Below are positions 22,015 through 33,617 of a DNA stretch of 58,790 nucleotides, piece by piece (position 1 is the stretch's first letter; each line of letters opens with the position of its first letter). The stretch is from an uncultured Clostridia bacterium (GTDB lineage Bacteria > Bacillota > Clostridia > Christensenellales > UBA1242): the NCBI GenBank assembly GCA_945928645.1, contig CAMENR010000008.1, positions 1 to 58,790 on the forward strand, written 5' to 3'. The notes beneath the pieces are model-generated. The model was not told the DNA's origin and did no database searches. It saw only the letters and a program-made list of their open reading frames with translations. Both the position numbers and the translations under genes were made by a program.

Positions 22015-25000
22015 ATGTTTGAACTAAACAACCTTGATTCAATAAAAATTGGCATCGCTTCGCCAGAAAAGATAAGAGAATGGAGTTATGGCGAGGTTAC
22101 AAAACCAGAAACTATTAACTACAGAACACTCAAGCCAGAAAGAGATGGCTTGTTCTGTGAACGTATATTTGGACCTAGAAAAAACTGGGAATGCCACTGT
22201 GGAAAGTATAAAAGAATTAGATACAAAGGTGTTATCTGCGATAAATGTGGTGTAGAAGTTACCAGTTCCAAGGTAAGAAGGGAGAGAATGGGGCATATTG
22301 AACTTGCCACCCCAGTTAGCCATATTTGGTTTTTTAGGGGTATCCCTTCCAGAATTGGAACTATCCTAGATATAACTCCAAAACTTTTGGAACAAGTGCT
22401 TTATTATGTCAATTATATTGTGCTTGATCCAAAAAATACTCCATTTGCTTATAAGCAAGTTATTTCGGACAAGGAGTATCGTGATGCTTTGGACGAATAT
22501 GGTCCAAATTCCTTTAAGGCAGGAATGGGTGCAGAGGCTATCAAACAACTTCTTTCCGAAGTTGACCTAGAAAAAGATTATGCCGAACTAAAAGAAATAA
22601 TAAGAACTTCAAAGGGACAAAAGAAACTAAAAGCAATCAAACGCCTAGAAACAGTGGACGACTTTTTGAAGAGTGGCAACAAGCCAGAATGGATGATATT
22701 GGATGTTATCCCTGTTATTCCACCAGATTTGCGTCCTATGGTGCAACTGGATGGTGGACGTTTTGCAACAAGCGACCTAAATGACCTTTATAGACGTGTT
22801 ATTAACAGAAATAACCGTCTAAAAAAACTTATTGAACTAGGAGCACCAGACGTTATCGTTAGAAACGAAAAAAGAATGTTGCAAGAAGCAGTAGATGCTC
22901 TTATCGAAAATGGTAAACGTGGCAAAGCAATCCAAGGACCAAAGGCAAGAGATCTTAAGAGTTTGACTGCAATGCTTCGTGGCAAACAAGGACGATTCCG
23001 TCAAAACTTGCTAGGAAAACGTGTAGACTATTCCGGACGTTCAGTTATTGTTGTTGGGCCAGAACTCAAGATTTATCAGTGCGGTCTTCCAAAAGAAATG
23101 GCACTAGAACTCTTTAAGCCATTTATTATGAAAAGATTGGTAGAAATGAATGAGTCCCACAACATAAAGAGTGCAAAGAGAATTATTGAGAGAGAAAAAC
23201 CAATTGTATGGGATGTTTTGGACGAAGTTATCAAAGACCACCCAGTCCTACTTAACCGTGCTCCTACTCTTCACAGACTTGGTATCCAAGCATTTGAACC
23301 AGTGCTTTGCGAAGGCAGGGCTATAAAACTTCATCCACTTGTTTGTGTTGGCTTCAATGCAGACTTCGACGGTGACCAAATGTCTGTGCACGTTCCACTA
23401 TCCCTAGAGGCTAGGGCAGAAGCGCGTATGAATATGCTTGCTTCAAACAATGTTCTAAAGCCAGCAGACGGGAATCCAGTTATGACTCCAGCACAGGATA
23501 TCGTGCTTGGATGCTATTATCTTACAATTGACAAACCAGGAGCACTAAATGAAGGCTCTTCTTACAGAGATGAAGATGAAGCTATTATGGCATATCAAAC
23601 CAAAAATTTGGAACTTCAATCCAGAATTTATGTAAGAAGAACAGTGGACTTCCATGGAGAAAAAATAACTGGCAGAGTGGAAACAACTGTTGGTAAAATA
23701 TTGCTAAACCGTTGCATCCCTCAATGTATAGGGTTTGTGGATAGAAATCTCAAAGCTAATGCATTAAGATACGAGATAGAAGATGTCGTTGGAAAGAAAC
23801 AACTTGGCAAAATTGTTGGCGCAACATACAATGCTTTGGGTTCAACCCCAACTGTTGTTATGCTGGACAAAATCAAGGAACTTGGATACAAGTATTCTAC
23901 AATTGGCGCTCTTACAGTTAATGCTTATGATATGAAAGAGCCAGAAGAAAAGCAAGAAGTTATCAAAGAGGCAGAGGCTAGAGCGCTTGAAAACGAAAAA
24001 GCATTCCGCAGAGGGCTGATTGCTTTCAATGAAAAAATTTCAAAGAATGTAGCAATTTGGAATGAAACAACAGAAAAAGTCGGCAAAGTAGTTATGAACA
24101 GCCTAGATAGACTTAACCCTATACGTATGATGGCTGATTCTGGTGCTCGTGGTTCGGCTGGGCAGATTAACCAATTGTGTGGTATGCGTGGTATCATTTC
24201 CAGTGCTTCTGGTGCTAAGATTGATATCCCTGTTAAATCTTGCTTTATCCATGGATTGACTCCTATAGACTACTTCCTTTCAAGTCGTGGTGGTCGTAAA
24301 GGTCTTGCTGACACAGCTCTTAAGACAGCAGACTCTGGTTATCTTACTCGTAGGCTTGTTGATGTAGCTCAAGAAGTTGTTGTTACAGAAGAAGATTGCT
24401 TTGCTTCTTTAGGAGAACAACCAAAAGGGCTTGTGGTGTCTGACCTTGTTAAAGATAAAACTGTGGTAGAAAAATTGGAAGACAGAATTTCTGGTCGTGT
24501 AAGTGTTGGGGATATTGTAAACCCAGAAACAGGCGAAATTATTGTCAACGCCAACGAAATGATTACTCCAAAACAAGCCAAAGAAGTTGTAGATGCAGGC
24601 ATAAAAGAAGTTACAATCAGAACATTGCTTACTTGCAAATCTAAGCAAGGTGTATGTGCAAAATGTTATGGAAGAAATATGGCATCTAACCAATTGGTTA
24701 GCATAGGCGAAGCAGTGGGAACAATTGCTGCTCAGAGTATCGGCGAACCAGGTACACAGCTTACAATGAGAACATTCCACACCGGTGGTGTTTCGGTTGA
24801 AGCAGATATCACGCAAGGTCTTCCTCGTGTGGAAGAAATTTTTGAGGCACGCAGACCAAAGGGTGAAGCAATTATTAGTGAAGTTGCCGGCAAGGTGAAG
24901 ATAGAAGATGCTGGCGAAAGATATAAGATTACTATAGATAGTTCTGAAGGGGAAGTAAAATATATGACCCCACCAAAGAACAAGACTGTGCTTGCAGTGA

Positions 25001-25584
25001 AAAATGGAGATACAGTTGAAGTTGGACAAAGTCTAACCGCTGGACCTATCTATCCAAATGATATCCTAAAGATTATTGGGTTGAAAGGTGTTCAGGAATA
25101 TCTTCTTAAAGAAGTATTGGGAGTATATCGTGCACAAGATGTTCGTATCAATGCAAAGCATGTAGAAATAATCATAAGACAAATGCTTCGTAAGGTCAAA
25201 ATTGAAGATCCAGGCGACTCTGACCTTCTTCCAGGAACAATGCTTGACCTTCAGAATTATGAACAAATCAACGACGAAATCCTTATGAATGGCGGAAGAC
25301 CTGCAACTGCAAAACGTGTTCTGTTGGGTATTGCGAAGGCTGCCCTTGCATCAGAATCTTTCCTTTCTGCCGCATCATTCCAAGAAACATCTCGTGTGCT
25401 TACAGATGCTGCAGTTAAAGGAAAAGTTGATCATCTAACTGGTCTTAAAGAAAATATTATGATTGGTAAGTTGATCCCTGCAGGAACAGGTATGAAGGAA
25501 TACAGAGAAATATTCCCAACTATCTCAAAGGAATATCTTGCAAAGAAAGAAGCAGAAACTAAGGAAGCAGAAACTAATATTTAA
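22015..25584 (+). CDS. rpoC: DNA-directed RNA polymerase subunit beta'
   Basis: [16 protein letters not shown] catalytic motif, zinc ribbon [17 protein letters not shown] aaggag. Confidence 0.98.
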   Translation: MFELNNLDSIKIGIASPEKIREWSYGEVTKPETINYRTLKPERDGLFCERIFGPRKNWECHCGKYKRIRYKGVICDKCGVEVTSSKVRRERMGHIELATPVSHIWFFRGIPSRIGTILDITPKLLEQVLYYVNYIVLDPKNTPFAYKQVISDKEYRDALDEYGPNSFKAGMGAEAIKQLLSEVDLEKDYAELKEIIRTSKGQKKLKAIKRLETVDDFLKSGNKPEWMILDVIPVIPPDLRPMVQLDGGRFATSDLNDLYRRVINRNNRLKKLIELGAPDVIVRNEKRMLQEAVDALIENGKRGKAIQGPKARDLKSLTAMLRGKQGRFRQNLLGKRVDYSGRSVIVVGPELKIYQCGLPKEMALELFKPFIMKRLVEMNESHNIKSAKRIIEREKPIVWDVLDEVIKDHPVLLNRAPTLHRLGIQAFEPVLCEGRAIKLHPLVCVGFNADFDGDQMSVHVPLSLEARAEARMNMLASNNVLKPADGNPVMTPAQDIVLGCYYLTIDKPGALNEGSSYRDEDEAIMAYQTKNLELQSRIYVRRTVDFHGEKITGRVETTVGKILLNRCIPQCIGFVDRNLKANALRYEIEDVVGKKQLGKIVGATYNALGSTPTVVMLDKIKELGYKYSTIGALTVNAYDMKEPEEKQEVIKEAEARALENEKAFRRGLIAFNEKISKNVAIWNETTEKVGKVVMNSLDRLNPIRMMADSGARGSAGQINQLCGMRGIISSASGAKIDIPVKSCFIHGLTPIDYFLSSRGGRKGLADTALKTADSGYLTRRLVDVAQEVVVTEEDCFASLGEQPKGLVVSDLVKDKTVVEKLEDRISGRVSVGDIVNPETGEIIVNANEMITPKQAKEVVDAGIKEVTIRTLLTCKSKQGVCAKCYGRNMASNQLVSIGEAVGTIAAQSIGEPGTQLTMRTFHTGGVSVEADITQGLPRVEEIFEARRPKGEAIISEVAGKVKIEDAGERYKITIDSSEGEVKYMTPPKNKTVLAVKNGDTVEVGQSLTAGPIYPNDILKIIGLKGVQEYLLKEVLGVYRAQDVRINAKHVEIIIRQMLRKVKIEDPGDSDLLPGTMLDLQNYEQINDEILMNGGRPATAKRVLLGIAKAALASESFLSAASFQETSRVLTDAAVKGKVDHLTGLKENIMIGKLIPAGTGMKEYREIFPTISKEYLAKKEAETKEAETNI

Positions 25585-25637
25585 TGTTTTATGAAAATAG
25601 AAATATTTAATATTTATGAAGAAAAACATAATCTCTT

Positions 25638-25668
25638 AAAAAATTATCCCAAACGGGATAATTTTTTA
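25638..25668 (+). terminator. Rho-independent terminator after rpoC
   Basis: aaaattatccc-aaac-gggataatttttt hairpin. Confidence 0.85.
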
Positions 25669-25862
25669 CATTTTTTAACTGATTATTTTAACATTAAGAA
25701 CAACCAAAGTAGGTCTTAAAATTATCATTTTTTTGTGCATATTTTTTTCTTTTCAAAAGTATATTTTATATAAAATTGTCGAAAAATTATATTTTCTACA
25801 TATCGCAAACACAAAGGAAATAAGCAATTTTCGAATACTAAAAACAAAAGCGTTTTTGGGTG

Positions 25863-25891
25863 TTGACAAAGGTTGCCTGTTATGTTAAAAT
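25863..25891 (+). promoter_or_regulatory. Promoter for the 92-aa protein gene
   Basis: TTGACA - 17 nt - TAAAAT. Confidence 0.75.
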
Positions 25892-25928
25892 AACTACGGT
25901 GGAAAGGGTGATAAAAGGAGCAAATATT

Positions 25929-26207
25929 ATGCCAAAATTTGAAATGATAAATGGAAACATTGTAATTGGTAGTGAGATTGCGAAAAAAATGGAAAAGAAA
26001 GGTCTTGTGCCAAAGGACTACGAGTTGACACCTGCAAGGACTAAGGCTCCACTGGCAAGGGTGCTAGATACTCTGTGTGGGAGAAAAAAGAGAAGCATCA
26101 GTATGGAAGATGGTTATGTAGTTATTAACAAATCTATTGAAGAACGCATAGACGAATTGCGTGCAAAGGAAAAGATGAACCTTGACGATTGGACACCAAT
26201 AAAATAA
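25929..26207 (+). CDS. Conserved-looking hypothetical protein (92 aa)
   Basis: ATG 25929 preceded by aaaggag SD and consensus promoter; the annotated upstream start (25860) overlaps the promoter. Confidence 0.75.
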   Translation: MPKFEMINGNIVIGSEIAKKMEKKGLVPKDYELTPARTKAPLARVLDTLCGRKKRSISMEDGYVVINKSIEERIDELRAKEKMNLDDWTPIK

Positions 26208-26222
26208 ATTTTAATGAAATTG

Positions 26223-26251
26223 AAACCCTGCTTATGTGGGGTTTTATTTTA
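26223..26251 (+). terminator. Rho-independent terminator after the 92-aa gene
   Basis: aaaccctgcttatgtggggttttatttta hairpin plus T-rich tail. Confidence 0.65.
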
Positions 26252-26448
26252 TGTAATTATCTTATATATAAGCACCATAAATGGATTTTGATGTATTTAT
26301 AGTAGAATATTCCTTTGCAATGGTATAACATATCTAATATTGCAAAATATATTCAAAATATCAAAAAAAGATAGGAATTTTGTTAGACTTGAACAAAAAA
26401 ATGTGCTAAAATGATTTGCGTAAAGATAAAATAGGGTAGGTGTGCCAA

Positions 26449-26751
26449 ATGGAATTTATTTTCCCAGCAGTGTTTTATAGAGATGAAGAAAATGATGATT
26501 ATCTTGTAGCATTTGATGATGTCAGAATTTATTGTGAAGGCAAGACAATAGAAGATGCATTCTATACTGCAAGGAAATATCTCAAGGATTTTTGCAAGTT
26601 ATCTCTTAAAATGTTTGGAGAGGTTCGTGAAAGACCAAGGACATATTTGGAATCTCGTGAAAATCATAAAAATGAAATTGTTCTGCTTGTTGATGCAGAA
26701 GTAAAGGGATTATCTAAAAAACAAGAGGAAGAAATCTTGAGTTTTGAATAA
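26449..26751 (+). CDS. HicB-like (type II antitoxin family) solitary protein
   Basis: N-terminus FIFPAVFYRDEENDDYLVAFDDVRIYCEGKTIEDAFYTARKYLKDF matches the HicB antitoxin fold signature; no HicA next to it. Confidence 0.65.
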   Translation: MEFIFPAVFYRDEENDDYLVAFDDVRIYCEGKTIEDAFYTARKYLKDFCKLSLKMFGEVRERPRTYLESRENHKNEIVLLVDAEVKGLSKKQEEEILSFE

Positions 26752-26775
26752 AATTGAATGTATTTGTTAATATAT

Positions 26776-26811
26776 GCCAATATAGGTGTTACACTTATAT
26801 TGGCTTTTTTA
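26776..26811 (+). terminator. Rho-independent terminator after the HicB-like gene
   Basis: gccaatataggtgt/acacttatattggc long stem followed by TTTTTT. Confidence 0.85.
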
Positions 26812-26987
26812 TTGGGAAGAGTGTTGTCGAGTGAAATCTTTTAGACTAAAATATAGGCTTAATTGCGTTGATGTTAAAAAATTAGCATCTGAATTTAACA
26901 AATATTAGCGTTCAAAATAGAATGAATTAAATTTGTTAAACTTCCATGATTTTTTATAAAATTTTTAATAAATTCCTGTTTTTATTA

Positions 26988-27016
26988 TTGACAAATTTCA
27001 GAGTGTTTGGTATTAT
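26988..27016 (+). promoter_or_regulatory. Promoter of the rpsL-rpsG-fusA-tuf operon
   Basis: TTGACA - 17 nt - TATTAT; about 300-nt leader before rpsL. Confidence 0.75.
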
Positions 27017-27328
27017 TATCCTGTTGTAATTTGTAGGGATATCGTCAAATAGTTTTTACAATAGATATTGTATTGATTTTTTGTAGAAGATATCCACAAT
27101 ATCCACGATTTTTGTGGACAAATTTCAATCAATTTTACAATCAATTTGTTTGTTTGGAACGCAAAATAAATTGTTTAAGCAAGATTTTTCTTGCGACCAA
27201 ACTGATGACAATGTTTTGTTTCAATTTGACATTCCACACTTTGTGACAATGCGTTGCTTTCAATTTGGGGTTTTTCTTCTGCAAGTTGCTGATGCGGGGG
27301 AAAAGAACAAATTTTTAAGGAGGAAATT

Positions 27329-27700
27329 ATGCCTACAATCAATCAACTCGTCAGGCACGGAAGGACAAAAGTAACCAAAAAATCTCAAACACCTATCCTT
27401 GACCAAAACCCACAAAAGAGAGGAGTTTGCCTTTCTGTTACCACAACTTCACCTAAGAAACCTAACTCTGCTTTGAGAAAAATCGCTAGGGTGAAACTTT
27501 CAAATGGACAAGAAGGAACTGTCTATATCCCAGGTGAAGGACACAACCTTCAAGAACACAGTGTAGTGCTTATCCGTGGCGGAAAAGTTAAAGACTTGCC
27601 AGGTGTGAGATATCACATTATCCGTGGAACTCTTGATGCTGCTGGCGTTGCAAAACGTAAACAAGCACGTTCAAAGTATGGCGCAAAGAAGGCAAAATAA
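27329..27700 (+). CDS. rpsL: 30S ribosomal protein S12
   Basis: [50 protein letters not shown] aaggaggaaatt. Confidence 0.98.
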   Translation: MPTINQLVRHGRTKVTKKSQTPILDQNPQKRGVCLSVTTTSPKKPNSALRKIARVKLSNGQEGTVYIPGEGHNLQEHSVVLIRGGKVKDLPGVRYHIIRGTLDAAGVAKRKQARSKYGAKKAK

Positions 27701-27753
27701 TTTTTGCAACCATAGCCCTTGTGGCTTAAAACAAACAATACAAGGAGGAAATT

Positions 27754-28227
27754 ATGTCTAGAAGAAATCGTGCAACCAAAAGAGAAGTTTTGCCAGATCC
27801 AGTGTATAACTCTACTGTTGTAACAAAACTTGTTAACCAAGTTATGCTAGATGGCAAAAAAGGTATCGCTTTTGGTATAGTATATGGTGCTTTTGATATT
27901 ATCAAAGAAAAAATGGGCGCAGATCCAATGACAATATTTACACAAGCACTGGAAAATGTTAAACCTGTTCTTGAAACAAAGTCAAGACGTGTCGGTGGTG
28001 CAACATACCAAGTCCCTATGGAAATTAGACCAGACAGACGTCAGACTTTGGCTATCCGTTGGCTTGTAAGTTTTGCAAGAAAACGTGGTGGAGAAAAAGA
28101 AATGGAGAAGAAGCTTGCCAGCGAAATTCTTGATGCCTACAACAATGCTGGTGGGGCAATAAAGAAAAAAGACGAAATGCACAGAATGGCAGAAGCAAAC
28201 AAAGCATTTGCTCATTTTAAGTGGTAA
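27754..28227 (+). CDS. rpsG: 30S ribosomal protein S7
   Basis: [20 protein letters not shown]..., [22 protein letters not shown] aaggagg. Confidence 0.98.
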   Translation: MSRRNRATKREVLPDPVYNSTVVTKLVNQVMLDGKKGIAFGIVYGAFDIIKEKMGADPMTIFTQALENVKPVLETKSRRVGGATYQVPMEIRPDRRQTLAIRWLVSFARKRGGEKEMEKKLASEILDAYNNAGGAIKKKDEMHRMAEANKAFAHFKW

Positions 28228-28241
28228 TTAAAGGAGTTAAT

Positions 28242-30320
28242 ATGGCAAGGAAATTTGCACTAGAAAAATATAGAAATATCGGTATTATGGCTCACATCGA
28301 TGCAGGCAAGACAACAACAACCGAAAGAATTTTGTTCTATACTGGCAGAACACACAAAATTGGTGAGGTTCACGAAGGGGCTGCTACAATGGACTGGATG
28401 GTTCAGGAACAAGAAAGAGGTATAACAATTACTTCTGCTTGCACCACTGCACAATGGAAAGGACATTGTATCAATATTATTGACACCCCAGGACACGTGG
28501 ACTTTACTGCAGAAGTAGAAAGAAGTTTGAAGGTTCTTGACGGTGCTGTTGCTGTTTTCTGTGCTAGAGGTGGTGTTCAACCTCAATCAGAAACTGTTTG
28601 GCGTCAAGCGAACAAATACAAGGTGCCAAGAATTGCATACATCAACAAAATGGATAGGGATGATGCAAACTTCTTCAGAGCAATTCAAATGATGAAAGAT
28701 AGGCTCAAAACAAACGCAGTGGCAATTCAACTTCCTATTGGTCAGGACTCCAGTTTTAGAGGTATTATTGACCTTGTGGAAATGGATTCTATTATATATA
28801 ATGATGACTTGGGCAAGGATATGACTGTTGGACCAATCCCAGAAGATATGATGGAAGATGCCAAAAAGTATCGTCAAATCTTGGTAGAAGCAGTGGCAGA
28901 AACTGATGACGAACTTATGGAAAAATACTTCAATGGTGAAGAGTTTACCGTTGAAGAACTCAAAAAGGGTATAAGAAAAGCAACTATTGCTCTTCAAATG
29001 ACTCCAGTTACTTGTGGCAGTTCATTTAAGAATAAAGGTGTTCAAAAACTTCTTGATGCTGTTGTTGACTATCTTCCAAGCCCACTTGATATTGATGCTA
29101 TTCGTGGCACAAAACTCGATGGCGAAACAGAAGAAGACAGAATTGCAAGCGACTCTGAACCAATGGCTGGACTTGCTTTTAAGATAGCCACCGACCCATT
29201 CGTGGGCAAGATTACTTATTTTAGAATTTATTCTGGTGTATTAAAGGCTGGATCTTATGTCCTTAATGCAACCAAAGATTCTAAGGAACGTATCGGCAGA
29301 CTGCTTAGAATGCACGCCAACCACAGAGAAGATGTGGAAGAAGCATACGCAGGGGATATCGTTGCTATTGTTGGTCTTAAAGATACAACCACAGGCAACA
29401 CACTTTGCGACCCAGATCACCCAATTATTTTGGAAAGTATGGACTTCCCAGAACCTGTCATAAATATTGCTGTTGAACCAACAACAAAGCAAATGCAGGA
29501 AAAAATGGTCAATGCTCTTATCAAACTAGCAGAAGAAGACCCAACTTTCAGAACATGGACAGACAAAGAATCTGGTCAAACAATCATAGCAGGTATGGGC
29601 GAACTTTACCTTGATATTATTGTTGACAGATTGAAAAGAGAATTTGGTGTTGACGTTAATGTGGGCAGACCACAAGTTAGTTACAGAGAAACAATTAGAA
29701 AAACTGTTGAAGCAGAAGGAAAATACATCAGACAAACTGGTGGTCATGGTCAATATGGACACTGCGTAATCAAACTAGAACCACTAGAACCAGGCAAAGG
29801 CTATGAGTTTGTAGACAAAATTGTTGGTGGTGTTATTCCAAAAGAATATATCCCAGCTATCAATGCAGGTATCCAAGAAGCTCGCCAAAATGGTGTATTG
29901 GCTGGATACGAAACAGTTGACTTCAGAGCAACCCTCTTCTTCGGGTCTTATCATGATGTTGACTCATCAGAAATGGCATTTAAGATTGCCGGCTCTATGG
30001 CATTTAAGGAAGGGGCAAAGAAGGCAGAACCTGTTCTTCTTGAACCTATTATGAAAGTTTCTGTTGAACTTCCAGATGATTACCTTGGAACAGTTATGGG
30101 CAACCTAACCAGCAGAAGAGGTGTCTTGCAAGGAACAGAAACACAAAGTGGCTCTGTAACAATCAATGCAGAAGTTCCACTTTCAGAAATGTTTGGCTAT
30201 GCAACAGCATTGCGTTCTTCTACACAAGGACGTGGAAACTTCAATATGGAATTCTCTCACTATGCAGAAGTTCCAAAGAGTATTGCAGAAAAAATTATTG
30301 GCGAGAGAAAGAAAGACTAA
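28242..30320 (+). CDS. fusA: Elongation factor G
   Basis: [24 protein letters not shown]; start at 28242 (SD aaaggag) rather than GTG 28221. Confidence 0.97.
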   Translation: MARKFALEKYRNIGIMAHIDAGKTTTTERILFYTGRTHKIGEVHEGAATMDWMVQEQERGITITSACTTAQWKGHCINIIDTPGHVDFTAEVERSLKVLDGAVAVFCARGGVQPQSETVWRQANKYKVPRIAYINKMDRDDANFFRAIQMMKDRLKTNAVAIQLPIGQDSSFRGIIDLVEMDSIIYNDDLGKDMTVGPIPEDMMEDAKKYRQILVEAVAETDDELMEKYFNGEEFTVEELKKGIRKATIALQMTPVTCGSSFKNKGVQKLLDAVVDYLPSPLDIDAIRGTKLDGETEEDRIASDSEPMAGLAFKIATDPFVGKITYFRIYSGVLKAGSYVLNATKDSKERIGRLLRMHANHREDVEEAYAGDIVAIVGLKDTTTGNTLCDPDHPIILESMDFPEPVINIAVEPTTKQMQEKMVNALIKLAEEDPTFRTWTDKESGQTIIAGMGELYLDIIVDRLKREFGVDVNVGRPQVSYRETIRKTVEAEGKYIRQTGGHGQYGHCVIKLEPLEPGKGYEFVDKIVGGVIPKEYIPAINAGIQEARQNGVLAGYETVDFRATLFFGSYHDVDSSEMAFKIAGSMAFKEGAKKAEPVLLEPIMKVSVELPDDYLGTVMGNLTSRRGVLQGTETQSGSVTINAEVPLSEMFGYATALRSSTQGRGNFNMEFSHYAEVPKSIAEKIIGERKKD

Positions 30321-30449
30321 TTTCGTCAAACGCAATCAAAATATTTGTCTAAATAGAATAAAAAACGTTTGACAACGTAATAAAAAACATTTATAATAAC
30401 CAAGACAATAAAGAAATTATTTGTTCAACATTTTAGGAGGATAATAATA

Positions 30450-31655
30450 ATGGCAAAAGCAAAATTTGACAGATCAAAACCACACGTCAACATTGGAACA
30501 ATCGGCCACGTTGACCATGGTAAAACAACTTTGACCGCTGCAATCACAATGTTTTGTGCAGCAAAAGGTTGGAGCCCAGACAAAATGAAATATGAAGATA
30601 TCGACAAAGCTCCAGAAGAAAGAGCAAGAGGTATCACAATCAACACATCACACGTTGAGTATCAAACACCAAACAGACACTATGCACACGTTGACTGCCC
30701 AGGACACGCAGACTACGTCAAAAATATGATCACTGGTGCTGCTCAAATGGACGGAGCTATCCTTGTTGTTGCTGCAACAGATGGTCCAATGCCACAGACA
30801 AGAGAACACATTCTTCTTGCAAGACAAGTTGGCGTTCCATATATCGTAGTATTTATGAACAAGGTTGACCAAGTTGATGATCCAGAACTACTTGAACTTG
30901 TAGAAATGGATATCCGTGACCTTCTTACAGAATATGGATTCCCAGGGGACACAACCCCAATCATCAAGGGATCTGCTCTTAAAGCTTTGGAAGCTGCACA
31001 AGCAGGCAATGCAGATGATCCAGCATGCAAATGCATCGAAGAACTTTTGAATGCTGTTGACACATTCATTCCAGAACCAAAGAGAGCAACAGACCAACCA
31101 TTCCTTATGCCAGTTGAAGACGTATTCACAATCACTGGACGTGGAACAGTTGCTACAGGCCGTGTAGAACGTGGCGTATGCAAAGTTGGTGATACAATCT
31201 CCATCGTTGGTATGGGTTCAAACAAGCAAAGTGTTATCACTGGTGTAGAAATGTTCAGAAAACTTCTTGACGAAGCTCAAGCAGGCGATAACATTGGTGT
31301 TCTTCTTCGTGGTATCAACAGAACTGATATCGAAAGAGGTCAAGTTATCTGCAAACCAGGTTCAATCCACCCACACAAAAAATTTACAGCACAAGTATAT
31401 GTGTTGAAGAAAGAAGAAGGTGGAAGACATACTCCATTCTTCAATGGATATCGTCCACAATTCTACTTCAGAACAACAGACGTTACAGGTTCTATCGAAC
31501 TTGAACAAGGTGTCGAAATGGTTATGCCTGGCGACAATGTCAAAATGACAATTACACTTATCACAGATATCGCTATCGAACAAGGTTTGAGATTTGCTAT
31601 CCGTGAAGGTGGCAGAACAGTTGGTTCTGGTGTTGTTTCAGAAATCATTGAGTAA
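30450..31655 (+). CDS. tuf: Elongation factor Tu
   Basis: [49 protein letters not shown] aggagg. Confidence 0.98.
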   Translation: MAKAKFDRSKPHVNIGTIGHVDHGKTTLTAAITMFCAAKGWSPDKMKYEDIDKAPEERARGITINTSHVEYQTPNRHYAHVDCPGHADYVKNMITGAAQMDGAILVVAATDGPMPQTREHILLARQVGVPYIVVFMNKVDQVDDPELLELVEMDIRDLLTEYGFPGDTTPIIKGSALKALEAAQAGNADDPACKCIEELLNAVDTFIPEPKRATDQPFLMPVEDVFTITGRGTVATGRVERGVCKVGDTISIVGMGSNKQSVITGVEMFRKLLDEAQAGDNIGVLLRGINRTDIERGQVICKPGSIHPHKKFTAQVYVLKKEEGGRHTPFFNGYRPQFYFRTTDVTGSIELEQGVEMVMPGDNVKMTITLITDIAIEQGLRFAIREGGRTVGSGVVSEIIE

Positions 31656-31667
31656 TAACTTATAAAC

Positions 31668-31709
31668 TAAATCAACTCCATCAATTTTGGTGGGGTTGTT
31701 TTTTTTTGT
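31668..31709 (+). terminator. Rho-independent terminator after tuf
   Basis: caactccatcaattttggtggggttg hairpin followed by T8+. Confidence 0.8.
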
Positions 31710-31828
31710 TCAAACAATCAACAAGTAGTTTGGAGGGTTTATTTTATATTTTCAAATAAATATCACAAATGGAATAATTTGATGTAAAAAACTTTATAAA
31801 ATAATGTCATCTTCAATAAAAAAATTAG

Positions 31829-31857
31829 TTGATTGAAAAGATGTTTTGAGTTATAAT
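31829..31857 (+). promoter_or_regulatory. Promoter abutting the AI-2E transporter start codon
   Basis: TTGATT - 17 nt - TATAAT, then 6 nt, then ATG (31864). Confidence 0.65.
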
Positions 31858-31863
31858 GAAATT

Positions 31864-33489
31864 ATGGATAAGAAAGAAAAAATTGATTTTGAACCGGACA
31901 ATGCAAAACGTAAACCATTGAGTTTTTTTGCAACGTTATTTTTGGCTTGCCTTCTGGCAATAGCGATGGGAATGGTGTTAAGCCCATATCTATCTAATAT
32001 GCTAACGGGATTGTTAACGGGGTGTTCGTCGCTTCTTATTGGCATAGTTATTGCTTTTCTTTTTTCCAAATTAGTTGATTTAATAGAGAATAAACTCCTT
32101 AAAAATGTCTTAAAAAACAATCCACATAAATACGGAATAAAGAGATTTATTTCTATTGTTATTGTTTTGCTTATAATAATTGGCATTTTTGTATTAGTAT
32201 TTTCTATCCTTGTGCCAAAAATTGTGGAAATAGTAAGACAACTTACCACAGGGAATGGAGATGGTTGGGAACAAATGGTTAATAGAGTTGTCAATGAGAT
32301 TTGCGCCCTTCTCCAAAACTGGTTTGGTGCTGATGTTGACCAAGCCTCAATTAAAAATGCACTCAACTCTCTGTTTGAATCCTTAAGGACGACTGTGTTG
32401 TATATAGATAGTTTGCTTGCAATATCCATGAACCTTGTTTCAGGTGTTTTCAGTTTTGTTATTGGCATACTGATAGCAGTTATGATTTTACAGGAAAAAG
32501 AAAGAATTTTCAGATTTTCAAAAAGGTTCTTGTATGCCAATTTCAAAAAGGAAAGAGCAGACAAAATCACTATTATGGCTCATAACTCTAGTAAAATCTT
32601 GTATAGTTATGCCATTTGCCAACTTATACAATTTGTGCTCCTATTTATACCTTTGGGCATAGGTTATTCAATATTAGGTTTGAATTTTACTTGGGAACTT
32701 GCTCTTATTATTGGTTTGTTTAACTTTATCCCATACTTTGGTATATATATAGGTTGCGTGCCGGCAATGCTTATAACATTGGTGTTTGACTCTATGTCGG
32801 CAACAATTTATATGCTTATTGTTACTCTTGCCATAACTGTTATTGAATTTAATATCCTCTTCCCAATCATTATGGGCAATAAGCTAAAATTAAGTCCTTT
32901 CGTAGTAACAGCATCTGTTATTATAGGTGGAGCAATGTTTGGTATTGTAGGGATGTTCCTTGCCCCTCCTGTAACAGCCCTTATAAGTGTTATTGTGACT
33001 GGGAACATAGAGTTTAAGGAAAACAAGATGAAGTATCTTATGGAGCTTCAAAACTTGGAAGAAGAGCAAAAAAGGATGGAAGAGGTGGCTCAAAAACAAG
33101 TCGAAGTGGAAACACTTGAAGAAGATAAAGGTCCAAAAAAGACAAATGATCAAGTAAAGCACGTATCGGACAAATCTTCCAATAAAAGCAAATCAAGCAA
33201 ATTAGAACCAAAAAGTAGAACAATCTCAGTGCAAGGAGAAAAAGATTCGGCGACAAAATCTATTAACTCCGAAAGCCCAAAAGCACAGAAAAATAGTAAA
33301 AAGACAACAAATGTCGGAGATAAAAAGGAGAATTCTGTTGTAGAAACACAGACCTTGACTAAAAGCAAATCAAAAACAACAGTTGATAACAAATCAACAT
33401 CAAATCCAAATGATAGCAAATCAACAAACAAATCCATTGAAAAAACTGCTAACAAAACAACAAAAACTAGTAATGTTAAACAAAAGTAG
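31864..33489 (+). CDS. AI-2E family transporter-like membrane protein with long Lys/Ser/Thr-rich tail
   Basis: Multi-TM, IGLFNFIPYFGIYIGCVPAML and GNKLKLSPFVVTASVIIGGAMFGIVGMFLAPPVTAL typical of PF01594; start moved to ATG 31864. Confidence 0.88.
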   Translation: MDKKEKIDFEPDNAKRKPLSFFATLFLACLLAIAMGMVLSPYLSNMLTGLLTGCSSLLIGIVIAFLFSKLVDLIENKLLKNVLKNNPHKYGIKRFISIVIVLLIIIGIFVLVFSILVPKIVEIVRQLTTGNGDGWEQMVNRVVNEICALLQNWFGADVDQASIKNALNSLFESLRTTVLYIDSLLAISMNLVSGVFSFVIGILIAVMILQEKERIFRFSKRFLYANFKKERADKITIMAHNSSKILYSYAICQLIQFVLLFIPLGIGYSILGLNFTWELALIIGLFNFIPYFGIYIGCVPAMLITLVFDSMSATIYMLIVTLAITVIEFNILFPIIMGNKLKLSPFVVTASVIIGGAMFGIVGMFLAPPVTALISVIVTGNIEFKENKMKYLMELQNLEEEQKRMEEVAQKQVEVETLEEDKGPKKTNDQVKHVSDKSSNKSKSSKLEPKSRTISVQGEKDSATKSINSESPKAQKNSKKTTNVGDKKENSVVETQTLTKSKSKTTVDNKSTSNPNDSKSTNKSIEKTANKTTKTSNVKQK

Positions 33490-33617
33490 ATACAATAAAA
33501 TAGTTGGAATTGATTAAGACTAAAGTTGTTTTATAATATTTGTTGATTATATTGTTTGTTTATTAAAGTATTAGATACAAAATTATAGAAATAAGAAAAA
33601 TAAAATAGGAGGTCAAA

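Noticed and set aside
24409-25029. 206-aa minus-strand ORF inside rpoC
   Set aside because: Antisense to a highly conserved gene; Cys/Phe-rich composition typical of spurious complement frames
26449-26751. Complete HicAB toxin-antitoxin system
   Set aside because: No HicA-like dsRBD ORF adjacent; only the HicB-like half is present
27084-27125. Chromosomal replication origin
   Set aside because: Only three imperfect DnaA boxes, located in a ribosomal operon leader with no dnaA/dnaN nearby
27114-27374. 86-aa plus-strand ORF in the rpsL leader
   Set aside because: Overlaps the rpsL start out of frame and the DnaA-box-like region; composition not protein-like
31851-32570. 239-aa minus-strand ORF antisense to the AI-2E transporter
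   Set aside because: Mirror of codon bias in the sense gene; no SD, no recognised motifs
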